From: Pseudoalteromonas sp. T1lg88
Lineage (GTDB): Bacteria > Pseudomonadota > Gammaproteobacteria > Enterobacterales > Alteromonadaceae
DNA: 64,000 nucleotides
Assembly (NCBI RefSeq): GCF_002964765.1
Contig: NZ_PQCF01000031.1
Location: 183,669 to 247,668 of the forward strand
Reading direction: 5' to 3'
The translations under genes were made by a program, and so were the position numbers. Positions 1 through 9,800 of the stretch are shown here, piece after piece; within the stretch, counting starts at the first letter, position 1; every line of letters starts with the position of its first letter. A model generated the notes under the pieces. The model was not told the origin of the DNA. It did not search any database and worked only from the letters and a program-made list of their open reading frames with translations.

Positions 1-988
1 AATCCGCTATCCACTACTAGCAACCGCAACCCTGGCTTGTATGCTGGCAAACGACGCAGACGTTTATGCGGCACACAATATCGATATCAATGACAGCTAT
101 GCGCTACATACCACAGGCTCGTCAATCGGCTCACAATGGCAACTTAGCAACCCGCTTTTTTCGAACAACCCTCTACGTATTGCATCTCGCACCCAACTGC
201 CATATGCGGCGAAAAGCATCGATGCCTTGGTTAGCGAGAGCATATCCGGTGGTACACCAACGGCCAATGGCGCAGCCAAAACGGATAAGCTAGACCCTAA
301 ATTTAATTTGCAGTGTGCCAGTTCGGTGCTCACCATCAACGCCGGTGATACCGCCAAGTTCAATTGCGAAAGCCGTATCATTGATGGTTTTAATGGTACA
401 TTGCGTCTTTCCTTAGCCTCCTCACTACCTGGGGCCAAACTATCGCACCGCGAAATCAACGCCGGCATGCCCTTTACCCTGGAAGTGCCAACCAAAAACA
501 AAACCCAGTGGGGCGATTATGTGTTTACGATCACCGCCCATAAAGACAACCAGTTAAAACAACAGTCGGTGACCTTAAAGATTCTGCCTCCAGGCGTGCA
601 ACCCTACAGTTTCAACAATGACGAGCCGATGAGCATAGTCGACAATGGTGCCGTTGCTCAAGAAAGCGAGATCTTTGTGCCGCAACAAATGAGCACCTTT
701 TCGTTGGCTGTGGAATTGGCGGTACGCCATAGCTGGCGCAGCGATCTTGCCATCGAGCTGGTCTCTCCCGGCGGCAGTGTGCATAGCCTGCATAACCGTA
801 ATGGCGGCTCAGGTGATGATATAAATCAAATCTATAAAATAGACACCTTTAACGGCGAGAATGCGTATGGTCCCTGGCGGCTGCGTATTATCGACAAGGC
901 TCCGGGCAATGTTGGTGAACTGCGCAACTGGAAGCTGCATTTAGACGGCTTCAGCAGCCTGCCTCCTGGACAGCGCCTACTGCGCTAA
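1..988 (+). CDS. Secreted Ig-like/P-domain protein without protease domain, copy A (5' end outside window)
   Basis: The reading frame is open from the first bases, so the true start lies just left of the window; the copy at 5694-6701 shows that only about seven codons are missing. The protein has an export signal, an Ig-like beta domain with two cysteines, and a C-terminal proprotein-convertase P domain (motifs RSDLAIELVSPGG and YGPWRLRIIDKAPGN). No catalytic domain is present. It differs from the right-hand copy at 17 of about 328 aligned residues, with no indels. The Ig-like plus P-domain order matches residues about 450-670 of the subtilase encoded next to it, so I infer an accessory, targeting or inhibitor-like role for that protease. 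The function itself is not known. Confidence 0.85.
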   Translation, partial: IRYPLLATATLACMLANDADVYAAHNIDINDSYALHTTGSSIGSQWQLSNPLFSNNPLRIASRTQLPYAAKSIDALVSESISGGTPTANGAAKTDKLDPKFNLQCASSVLTINAGDTAKFNCESRIIDGFNGTLRLSLASSLPGAKLSHREINAGMPFTLEVPTKNKTQWGDYVFTITAHKDNQLKQQSVTLKILPPGVQPYSFNNDEPMSIVDNGAVAQESEIFVPQQMSTFSLAVELAVRHSWRSDLAIELVSPGGSVHSLHNRNGGSGDDINQIYKIDTFNGENAYGPWRLRIIDKAPGNVGELRNWKLHLDGFSSLPPGQRLLR

Positions 989-1122
989 TCGCACAGGCAG
1001 TCGTTGATATCTATGGCATGGATTTGCTCGGACAGTAAAAACTGTTCTGCATAGGCCAGGTAAACGTTTTCGGTTAGGAACACATTAAACAGGGCCCGGT
1101 CGATATGCTCATCGGCAACCAT
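2..1122 (+). repeat. Direct repeat, left copy (segmental duplication)
   Basis: This block aligns without gaps to 5715-6835 at a constant offset of 5713. It covers the P-domain gene and the last 46 codons of the opposite-strand HD-GYP gene. Similarity stops abruptly after the shared tetranucleotide-level match at 1122/6835. The left boundary lies outside the window. Both copies are in the same orientation and bracket the subtilase gene. Confidence 0.9.
985..1122 (-). pseudogene. Duplicated 3' fragment of the HD-GYP sensor gene
   Basis: On the minus strand this encodes the C-terminal 45 residues of the HD-GYP protein at 6698-9895 (starting MVADEHIDR) with a few substitutions, including two new cysteines at its end. 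Upstream of the junction at 1122 the reading frame continues into unrelated sequence, so there is no HD-GYP domain and no plausible start. It is a passenger of the duplication that created the left P-domain copy. As in the intact copy, its stop codon overlaps the stop codon of the convergent P-domain gene. It is probably not functional. Confidence 0.85.
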
Positions 1123-2070
1123 AAAAGCTAGAGAAAACGACGGTGCCAAAATTGCCACTGTAGCCAACAGCACTCTGCACAGCGATATCTCTGACGCTAG
1201 GTAAGCGGCACCCTCACCTCTGAGGCCTGTGAGCAAGGCCCACAGAATGTGCTGCTGAGCAAATGTTCTCTTTCTAACCTGAATAAATCAATTTACAGTC
1301 GGACCTTAAGCAGAGCGCATCCCATGGTCTCTACTTTTTCTTTGTATACAGCCTATACATATGCTCTGCACACTCCCCAAGTAACACTCGAGAAATTAAC
1401 AGCTATAAAACGCATACAAGCAGAGCGCTACGTGCCCGACGCAAACGACAGATGCACCATTAAAATTCCGTATATTGACATCGGGAATGGATCAGAGCCC
1501 GCCATAACGGCCGTTTGATGGTGAATCTCTACCAAGAACGAGAGTTCCCCCCCTCTCTGTGCGACTTTGCTCTACATACTTTGTATACAACATCCTTATA
1601 GGGTGGACGCCGCCACTCAGGCTGCCCGTACATAACCCATATACAATTAAGCTTTTTAATCGCATTCCTAAAGAGAACAAACGCACCCAGGCATCAGCGC
1701 ATAAATATCACAAAAAACTGAATAACCATTGGTTTTATAGCACTTTTTTCCTGCCAACAAATCTATTGCAAATTGCACATCAATACATAAGAAACAAGAA
1801 AGCCTTCGAAAAACTGAAATTATTTTGCCATCACCCCGTAATAAAAACCCCTTTTAAATCATGCAAAAGTATGTGTTTACACACCAATTATGAATAAATG
1901 TGAATTTTTTGTTTATTATTTATTGATCATATGCAAATAAAGGCATATAAATATATGCATATGGATACAATAAGTGCGATCGTGCGACGACTTACAGGGA
2001 GAATGAAAATGAAGTGGGTGCGTACAAATAAAACAACCATAAGTTAAATTTACACACAACAGGAGATCAG
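1123..2070. other. Long non-coding region upstream of the subtilase
   Basis: About 950 bases with no convincing gene. Only weak ORFs occur (for example 1249-1518), without a ribosome binding site or recognisable protein signature. The left part is the junction of the duplication. From about 1700 the sequence becomes strongly AT-rich, with short overlapping repeats of the hexamer CATATG and of TATGCAT near 1928-1965, consistent with a promoter region for the protease. I could not define one -35/-10 pair with confidence. Confidence 0.5.
2003..2047 (+). CDS. Possible 12- to 14-residue leader ORF before the subtilase
   Basis: A GGGAG motif at about 1998-2002 is followed by two in-frame ATGs (2003 and 2009). 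The second has good spacing. The ORF is basic and ends with TAA at 2047, 23 bases before the subtilase start. No stall motif or attenuator hairpin is evident between it and the protease, so a regulatory role is only a guess. Confidence 0.2.
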   Translation: MKMKWVRTNKTTIS

Positions 2071-5000
2071 ATGATGAAAACGCCCAAGAAGTCATCTTCC
2101 AAATTAATAAACGCCCTAGTAGGTACAACACTACTAGCTGGTATCAGCCCTGTAGCCCTAGCGGTTGCTAAAGCACCGTTCAAAGCAACACCTGACTACG
2201 ATCAACAATCAGTTATCGTTAAGTTCAAACAAAAAGTAGATAAAAAAGATCGTAAAGACCTTACTCGTAATCTCGGCGTATCTTTCAAAGATAAAAACAA
2301 CGACGGTGTTGATGACCGTTTACGTAACATTGCCAACGGTCGTCTAGCGGTGCTAGAGCTTGGTCAAGGCCGTAAAGTTGATGCGGTACTTGCCAGCCTT
2401 CAAAACCACCCACTTGTAGAATACGCAGAGCCTAACTACATAGTACACACTACTGCAGTTCCAAATGATACTTCATATGCAAGCCTTTACGGCATGCAGA
2501 AGATTCAAGCTGAAACAGCTTGGGACTATGTAATCGGTGATTCTTCTGTTGTTGTTGGTGTTATCGATACAGGTTTCGATTTCAACCACCCAGACTTGGC
2601 TAACAACATCTGGACCAACCCGAATGAAATCGCGGGCAACGGTATCGATGATGACGGTAACGGTTATATCGATGACATCCACGGTATCTCAGCCATCCTA
2701 GACAATGGTAACCCGTCTGACACAGGTTCTCACGGTACTCACGTATCCGGTACTATCGGCGCCAAAGGTAACAACAACCTGGGTGTTGTCGGTGTTAACT
2801 GGCAAACCAGCATGGTAGGTTGTAGCTTCCTTGGCACGGGCGGCGGTACTCTAGCCGACGGCGTACAGTGTATCGACTATATGATCGGTCTTAAAAATGC
2901 CGGTAACAACGTTCGCGTTCTAAACAACAGCTGGGGTGGCGGTGGTTTCACGCAAACGCTTAAAGATGCAATCACAGCAGCCAACAACGCCGATATGCTA
3001 TTCGTAGCGGCAGCGGGTAACGACTCTGCTGACATCGACAACGGCGGTTTCTACCCTGCGGGTTACGATGTACCAAACGTAGTAGCAGTAGCTTCAACCG
3101 ATAGCGCCGACAACCTGTCTGGTTTCTCAAACTATGGTGATCAGCTGGTTCACTTGGCTGCACCTGGTTCATTCATCCTGTCAACTACGCCTAACAACAG
3201 CTACGACACCTTCAGCGGTACGTCAATGGCCACACCTCACGTAGTTGGCGCTGCAGCCCTGCTCCTTGCGGGCAACCCGAACCTGACTACATCACAGCTA
3301 AAAAGTGTATTAATGAATACAGGTGATACGCTTGCGGCTTTGGCAGGTAAAACCATCTCTGGTAAGCGTTTGAACGTTGCCAATGCACTAATCGATTCGG
3401 GCGGCGCGGGTCCTTCTTTCTTCATGGAAGCAACGCCAAGTAAATCAACCATCAACCAAGGCGACAGCCAGGCTTACTCAATCGACCTAGTTGCAGCAGG
3501 CGGTTTCAACGGCACAGCAACTATGAGCCTGACCAGCATTCCTGCGCTTAACGCTGACGTGGTCTTCGCACAAAACCCGGTTGCGGGCGACACCACGAAC
3601 ACCATGACTATCAATACGACAGCGCAAACTGCGCCTGGTACGTACAATTTGACTGTCAATGCCACTGATGGCAGCGTGTCTAAGAACATCAACCTAGAGC
3701 TGAAAGTATGGCCTCAAGGTACAGTTTCTACTATGCTGACCAACAACGAAATCGTGCCTATCAGCGATGACGATCCTTCAAACCCAGCAACCAGCAGCAT
3801 CAATGTTCCTTACGACATGACGCTAACTCAGGTTGAAGTGTTTGTTGACATCACACACACTTGGGCATCAGACATGGTAGTGTCTGTCATTTCACCAGCC
3901 GGCGAAGAAGTTATTCTGCACGACCGTGCGGGTGGTAACGGCACAGGCCTTGTTGGTAACTTTATTCCTACCGAATACGAGTTGGACAACGCACTGGGTG
4001 AGTGGCAACTGAAAGTCGTTGATGAAGTTGCAGGCGACACGGGGGCTATCAACAGCTGGTCACTAAAACTAACTGGCGCACCTACAGCTGGCACAGACTT
4101 TGCGCCAAACGTACAGATAGCAACTCCTGCTAACCAGGGCGCATTCTTGAACGGTGAAACTATCAGCTTCAGCGCAAGCTCTAACGACACCGAAGACGGC
4201 GACCTGACAGCTGGCATCGTTTGGACGTCAAGCATCGACGGTGTAATCGGTAACGGCACTTCATTCACTAAGTCTGACCTGTCGGTAGGCGACCACGTGA
4301 TCACAGCGACTTCAACAGACTCTGCCGGCCAAAGCAGCAGTGAAACGGTTGAACTGTCTGTTGCTAACGCTAACACTACGGTAAGCGGTGCAAACAACAC
4401 AGCAATCGCTATGCCTGAGATGGGTGGTAAAGTCTTTACTGAAATCGACCTGCCTACCGGCGTTGCTATCGATGCAATTGAAGTAAATGTTGATATCTCA
4501 TTTAACTCGGTTCAATACTTGAACGTATGGCTACAGTCTCCAACTGGCACCACGGTTAAACTGGTAACTTGGCGTCAATTCTGGAACGCAGACCTGGTAC
4601 ACACCTTTACACCGGTTGAGTTTGCAGGCGAGTCAAGCATGGGTACATGGCGTCTGTTTGTTGAAGATACGTCAAGCTACACCATGAACGGCGTACTGAA
4701 CAACTGGAGCATCTCGGTATCAAACGGCAACGCGGTACTTCCGCCTCCGGCTGAAAACCAAGCCCCAGTGATGACTATCAATGCACCTATGGGTGGCACT
4801 AGCTTCAACCTAGGTGACAGCATCACCTTCGACGGTACGGCAACCGACGCTGAAGACGGTGACCTAAGCGCAGGTATCAGCTGGTACGATAACTTCAACG
4901 GCCTAATCGGTACTGGTGCTCTATTCAGCATCAACACACTAGGCGCTGGTGACCACATCGTGACTGCTATTGCGACTGACTCACAAGACGCGTTCGACCA

Positions 5001-5568
5001 AGCACAAGTAAGCTTCACTATCGTAGACGCGCCAGCTAACCTAGCACCTGTAGCTGACTTCACGTTCGCCGCTACTGACCTGGACGTACAGTTCAGCGAC
5101 CTATCTGGTGACACTGACGGTGCGGTAACAACTCACTCTTGGGACTTCGGTGACGGCGCTAGCTCAACTCTAGCTAACCCTTCACACAGCTACACAGCTG
5201 CGGGTACTTACACTGTAACCCTAACTGTAAGCGATGATGACGGTGCCCAGCACTCAATCACTAAAGACGTAACTGTGACTGAGCCTGTACCAGTGCCAAC
5301 TATCTTTGTACAAGGTACAGCTGAAACCGACGGTAACCGAGTAACAACGGATCTATCTTGGACTGCACAAACTGCAACTGAGTTTGATGTATACCGCGAT
5401 GGTGCCCTAGTTGCCTCAGCTGTGAGAAAAACAGACTACACAGACCGCTTTAACTCAACCGCTACCAGCTTCACTTACCAAGTATGTGAAACTGGCACTG
5501 CCAACTGTTCTTTAGAAGAAACCATCGCGGCTTCTCCTAAGTCAAAAGGCAACGGTAAACGTAAGTAA
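2071..5568 (+). CDS. Secreted S8 subtilisin-like serine protease with two P domains and PKD domain
   Basis: A 1165-residue exported endopeptidase. The order is: signal peptide (about 1-33), I9-type propeptide (about 45-127), S8 catalytic domain with Asp166 (VIDTG), His221 (SHGTHVSG), oxyanion Asn317 (AAAGND) and Ser385 (FSGTSMATPH), Ig-like domain (about 450-550), P domain 1 (about 557-669), Ig-like repeat, P domain 2 (about 775-885), another Ig-like repeat, a PKD domain (SWDFGDG, about 985-1070) and a C-terminal fibronectin-like stretch. All triad residues are present, so activity is expected. AGGAG at 2061-2065 suits either of two adjacent ATGs (2071 or 2074). The Asp-rich surface suggests calcium binding. 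The gene is monocistronic, ends at a strong terminator, and is flanked by two copies of a protein resembling its own Ig plus P module. It probably degrades extracellular protein; the substrate is unknown. Confidence 0.93.
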   Translation: MMKTPKKSSSKLINALVGTTLLAGISPVALAVAKAPFKATPDYDQQSVIVKFKQKVDKKDRKDLTRNLGVSFKDKNNDGVDDRLRNIANGRLAVLELGQGRKVDAVLASLQNHPLVEYAEPNYIVHTTAVPNDTSYASLYGMQKIQAETAWDYVIGDSSVVVGVIDTGFDFNHPDLANNIWTNPNEIAGNGIDDDGNGYIDDIHGISAILDNGNPSDTGSHGTHVSGTIGAKGNNNLGVVGVNWQTSMVGCSFLGTGGGTLADGVQCIDYMIGLKNAGNNVRVLNNSWGGGGFTQTLKDAITAANNADMLFVAAAGNDSADIDNGGFYPAGYDVPNVVAVASTDSADNLSGFSNYGDQLVHLAAPGSFILSTTPNNSYDTFSGTSMATPHVVGAAALLLAGNPNLTTSQLKSVLMNTGDTLAALAGKTISGKRLNVANALIDSGGAGPSFFMEATPSKSTINQGDSQAYSIDLVAAGGFNGTATMSLTSIPALNADVVFAQNPVAGDTTNTMTINTTAQTAPGTYNLTVNATDGSVSKNINLELKVWPQGTVSTMLTNNEIVPISDDDPSNPATSSINVPYDMTLTQVEVFVDITHTWASDMVVSVISPAGEEVILHDRAGGNGTGLVGNFIPTEYELDNALGEWQLKVVDEVAGDTGAINSWSLKLTGAPTAGTDFAPNVQIATPANQGAFLNGETISFSASSNDTEDGDLTAGIVWTSSIDGVIGNGTSFTKSDLSVGDHVITATSTDSAGQSSSETVELSVANANTTVSGANNTAIAMPEMGGKVFTEIDLPTGVAIDAIEVNVDISFNSVQYLNVWLQSPTGTTVKLVTWRQFWNADLVHTFTPVEFAGESSMGTWRLFVEDTSSYTMNGVLNNWSISVSNGNAVLPPPAENQAPVMTINAPMGGTSFNLGDSITFDGTATDAEDGDLSAGISWYDNFNGLIGTGALFSINTLGAGDHIVTAIATDSQDAFDQAQVSFTIVDAPANLAPVADFTFAATDLDVQFSDLSGDTDGAVTTHSWDFGDGASSTLANPSHSYTAAGTYTVTLTVSDDDGAQHSITKDVTVTEPVPVPTIFVQGTAETDGNRVTTDLSWTAQTATEFDVYRDGALVASAVRKTDYTDRFNSTATSFTYQVCETGTANCSLEETIAASPKSKGNGKRK

Positions 5569-5580
5569 GCTGTAACCCCT

Positions 5581-5610
5581 GGAAGGCTCTCTAGAGCCTT
5601 CCTTTTTCTT
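5581..5610 (+). terminator. Rho-independent terminator of the subtilase
   Basis: A perfect 9-bp stem (GGAAGGCTC/GAGCCTTCC) with a TCTA loop, followed by TTTTTCTTCTT, 12 bases after the stop codon. Confidence 0.9.
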
Positions 5611-5693
5611 CTTAATTTACGTTTATCTCTAGAGCGTAAATCAACAAGAGAAAATAGGGATTGTATTAATGTTCGAAAACCCGGAGCTTTATT

Positions 5694-6701
5694 GTGGCTA
5701 ATCTTTCAACCCTGATCCGCTATCCACTGATAGCAACCGCAACCCTAGCTTGTATGCTGGCAAGCGACGCTGACGTTTATGCGGCACACAATATCGATAT
5801 CAATGACAGCTATGCGCTACACACCACAGGCTCGTCAATCGGCTCACAATGGCAACTTAGCACTCCTCTTTTTTCAAACAACCCATTGCGTCTCGCCTCT
5901 CGCACCCAACTGCCCTATGCGGCAAAAAGCATAGATACCTTGGTTGGTGAGAGCATATCCGGTGGTACACCAACGGCCAATGCCGCTGCCAAAAAGGATA
6001 AGCTGGACCCTAAATTTAATTTGCAGTGTGCCAGTTCGGTGCTCACCATCAACGCCGGTGATACCGCCAAGTTCAATTGCGAAAGCCGTATCATCGATGG
6101 TTTTAATGGTACATTGCGCCTTTCCTTAGCCTCCTCACTCCCTGGGGCCAAACTATCGCACCACGAAATCAACGCCGGCATGCCCTTTACCCTGGAAGTG
6201 CCAACCAAAAACAAAACCCAATGGGGCGATTATGTCTTTACCCTCACCGCCCACCAGGATAGCCAGTTAAAACAGCAGTCGGTGACCTTAAAGATTCTGC
6301 CTCCAGGCGTGCAACCCTACAGTTTTAACAACGACGAGCCGATGAGCATAGTCGACAATGGTGCCGTTGCTCAAGAAAGCGAGATCTTTGTGCCGCAACA
6401 GATGAGCACCTTTTCATTGGCCGTGGAATTGGCGGTACGCCATACCTGGCGCAGCGACCTGTCCATCCAATTGGTGTCACCAAGCGGCAATGTGCATAGC
6501 CTGCATAACCGTAATGGCGGCTCAGGTGATGACATAAATCAAATCTATAAAATAGACACCTTTAACGGCGAAAATGCATACGGCCCCTGGCGCCTGCGTA
6601 TTATCGACAAGGCCCCAGGTAATGTTGGTGAGCTGCGCAACTGGAAGCTGCATTTAGACGGCTTCAGCAGCCTGCCTCCTGGACAGCGCCTATTGCGCTA
6701 A
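5694..6701 (+). CDS. Secreted Ig-like/P-domain protein without protease domain, copy B
   Basis: A 335-residue exported protein. The GTG start at 5694 is preceded by GGAG at 5683-5686. A hydrophobic signal (about 8-22) leads to a possible signal peptidase I site near residue 30; Cys20 is not in a canonical lipobox. A Ser/Thr-rich linker is followed by an Ig-like domain (about 105-202) with Cys111 and Cys129, and a P domain (about 205-325) ending in NWKLHLDG. The two domains resemble subtilase residues about 450-670 in order and in landmark motifs (GFNGT; SDxxxxLVSPxG; GxWxLxxxDxxxGxxGxxxxW). There is no catalytic domain. Its stop overlaps the convergent HD-GYP stop (CTAA). I infer an accessory, anchoring or regulatory partner of the subtilase; no function is established. 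Confidence 0.85.
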   Translation: MANLSTLIRYPLIATATLACMLASDADVYAAHNIDINDSYALHTTGSSIGSQWQLSTPLFSNNPLRLASRTQLPYAAKSIDTLVGESISGGTPTANAAAKKDKLDPKFNLQCASSVLTINAGDTAKFNCESRIIDGFNGTLRLSLASSLPGAKLSHHEINAGMPFTLEVPTKNKTQWGDYVFTLTAHQDSQLKQQSVTLKILPPGVQPYSFNNDEPMSIVDNGAVAQESEIFVPQQMSTFSLAVELAVRHTWRSDLSIQLVSPSGNVHSLHNRNGGSGDDINQIYKIDTFNGENAYGPWRLRIIDKAPGNVGELRNWKLHLDGFSSLPPGQRLLR

Positions 6702-6835
6702 TCGCTCAGGTAGTCATTAATATCTATGGCATCAATTTGCTCGGGCAGTAAAAACTGCTCCGCATAGGCGAGATAAACGTTTTCGGTTAGGAACAAATTA
6801 AACAGATCCCGGTCGATATGCTCATCGGCCACCAT
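5715..6835 (+). repeat. Direct repeat, right copy (segmental duplication)
   Basis: Partner of 2-1122. In this copy the HD-GYP sequence continues intact beyond the breakpoint, so the right-hand side is the likely parent and the left copy the derivative. Confidence 0.9.
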
Positions 6836-9800
6836 CCTCTTCATGATCTTAAGCGCCTGGGACAAGGTTTTCGCCTGCTTGTAAGGCCTGTCATTGGCCG
6901 TTAATGCCTCGAAGATATCGGCAATGGCCATGATCTTTGCCGGTATCGACATTTGCTCGGCGCGCAGTCCTCGCGGGTACCCCTTGCCATCGAGTTTCTC
7001 ATGATGACCACCAGCATATTCCGGTACCCGAGCCAGCTCCTGGGGTAAAGGCAAGGTTTCTAACATGCGAATGGTGGTGGTGATATGCTCGTTAATAATG
7101 TATCTGTCCTCATCGGTTAAGGTACCGCGCGTGATACTCAAATTGGTGAGCTCGCCGAGGTTTTGCTTATTTTCCGGAACCTTCATATTAAAGCCAAAAC
7201 CCTTGTCGCGAGCGGCGATATCGCGTTGGCGTTTATAAATGTGCTCAGGTTTATCGCTTAACACGGCTTCAAACCCCGGAGTAAAGGGGGCAAAGTCTTC
7301 CATATGACGTTGCTCCGCCGGTGACAATCCCACTCGATCGCTTAGCGTGCGATACCAGGTGCGCTCACTGATCTTGTGTAAACGGGCGATATCTTCCTCG
7401 GCCATAGCCTCGCCGCCAATATTGCAGCGGGCGATAAACTCGAAATCATCCATGATCTCTCGACGCTGGCCTTGCCACTTTGACGCCAGTTTCTTTTTGT
7501 CCTCTGGAGCTGCTTGTAATGCGTGTAAATAGCTTATTTCGGCGTCACGTAACAGCACCTCAAAACGCATACGTAATTCATGAATGCGGTTGTAGATACA
7601 CTCAAGCTTTGAGCCCTTATCAACTATGTGCTCGGGCGTGGTGATCTTGCCGCAATCATGAAGCCAGGCTGCCACTTCAAATTCGCGCCATTGCTCCTGG
7701 GAGCGAAAGCGAAAGTCGGCGAACACCTGGGTTTGACTCTCATGAGCGTGGTGCGCCAGCATCAGAGCCAGCTCCGGCACCCGGGCACAGTGGCCGCCGG
7801 TATAGGGAGATTTTTCATCTATGGCCTGGGCTATCAACTGTATAAAAGAGTCGAGCAGTTCTTTTTGCCCGGCCTCGAAGTCACAAATGGACTCGGACAT
7901 ATTGACCAGAGATTGCGACAGCTGGTGGATTTCTTCTATGTGTGAGGAGACATAATGCACTTCGTTATAGTTGCGATGACTGATCTTTTGGTTTTCTTCG
8001 ATCAATCGTTGGATCGGACTGGCCATGGCTCGGGCCAATTGGGTGATCAGCAGAAGCACCAGGGCTAACACCGCGAGAGTGATGATAATAGCGTTACGCA
8101 CATAGGTGTTGAGCTGAGCAAAGGCCTGACGCTCGCTCACCAAAAACGCCAGATACTCACGGCTGTTGCTCTTCATCAAGCCAGTGATGGCGCTAACATA
8201 TATCAGGTGTTGTTCGCCGTTAAGGCTAATGCTGTGCAACTTATTATGGCTGTTAACGTCTTTTGCCAGGGCAAGTATTTTTGGCGATGGTACCTGGGTT
8301 AAGGCCTGGGTACCTTGGTGATCTTGGCCGTCAAAGCGCAGCCATTTTTGCTCTAAAGCGGTTAGAATTTGCGGCTCCAGCTCTGCTTGCGCCTTATCTA
8401 TCAGGGGAATGAGCTCGGCCAAGTCCTGGCGCACAAAATGATGTAAACCAAACTCGGTTCGGCCCTTAAACTCTTCCACTTCGGCACTGCGATGCAGGGT
8501 ATCGATAAAAAAGTACTTTTCGATATATTGCAGCACCACTTTTAGGTCGAACACTGCATCCACCTCACCGCGCTCCAGGGCACGCATGGCCGTCAGCGTA
8601 TCCTTGTATTCGATAAACTGCGCCTGCGGCAACTGTTGACGTAGGAAGCGGGTGATGGCGTAGCCTCTTTGCGCGGCAATGCGCTTTGTCGCCAACGACG
8701 CTAACTGCGGCCTTGTTGCCAGATCAAGGTTTGCGGTAGCAAACACCACTTCTGGAAGATAATAGGGCTGGGCGTAGGCACCAAACTCTAAGCGTTGTTC
8801 GGTTTTCATCAGCCCCAGCAGCATATCCAGTTGCCCCTGTTTTAACTGCTCTATCAGCTCGGGAAAGCTATAGCCATTGATCAATTCAAGCTCCAGACCG
8901 AGCATGGCGGCGATCAGCTGCAAGTGCTCCAGGCCATATCCCCTGGGTTGCCCAGACAGGTTGTATTCAAACGGCGGATAATCATCCATCACCCCTACCC
9001 TTAGGGTGCCTATGCTTTGCAATAACCTTTGCTCATCGCCTGACAGTGAGAGTGTGGCGCCTGGCGCTATAATTGGCTCTTCTTTGCCCAAACGCTGTGC
9101 CCTAAGCACGCCATTGTCGTCGAACATATAGGCTTGAGCGCCCTGCCCGTGCCCCTCGATGGCCATATATTCGGCCAGAGATGACAGCAATATATTGGTA
9201 CCAAAGACATCGCCGCGCTCGCTTTTAATGCTGTAGCTGCTGCCTGGCTGACGTACAAAATTAAACAGATAAGGCGGCATCTTATAGACCTTATCCCTGG
9301 TCGCGAGCTTGAACCAAGGGCGGGTACTGGCGTTGTACTTACTGCCATGAACTTCGCTGTGGCGAATGCTTAGATCACTATTGAGGTAAGAAAGCGTTTG
9401 TTCGCGTGTGCCCCCGCGTGTGCCACCGCGTGTGCCCCTTTGTTCGCTGATGCTAAGCAAGACCCAGCGGTCACTGGGCGCCGCGCCCCATAGCTGACGC
9501 AAGTTCCGGGCCGACTCTAAGTTCGACAGCTCAAGATAATCGCCGTTGGCAAAACCGATAAATAAAGAAAAGACCTTGGGATTGCCCTCCAACAAGCTAC
9601 TAAAAGCCAACAATTGCTGCTTACTCAGGTGTACGGCACTGAGCTCCCGGTTACCGAAACTATGCTTTAGGCTACGAGCCAGGCCCAGGGCACTTTGCTC
9701 CTGCAGCAGTGCCTGCTCGCTGCTATTAGCGGCAATACCCTGAAACTTTTCCTGGGCGCTGCTCTTGGCCAGGTTGTTACTGAATACAAACTGCAGACCA

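Noticed and set aside
1249-1518. 89-codon plus-strand ORF upstream of the subtilase
   Set aside because: No ribosome binding site, no recognisable protein features; low-complexity intergenic sequence near a duplication junction.
3828-4400. 190-codon antisense ORF inside the subtilase
   Set aside because: A shadow of the Thr/Ser/Asp-rich coding strand; no start signal.
5669-5701. Ten-codon ORF overlapping the start of P-domain copy B
   Set aside because: No ribosome binding site of its own; it overlaps the Shine-Dalgarno of the real gene.
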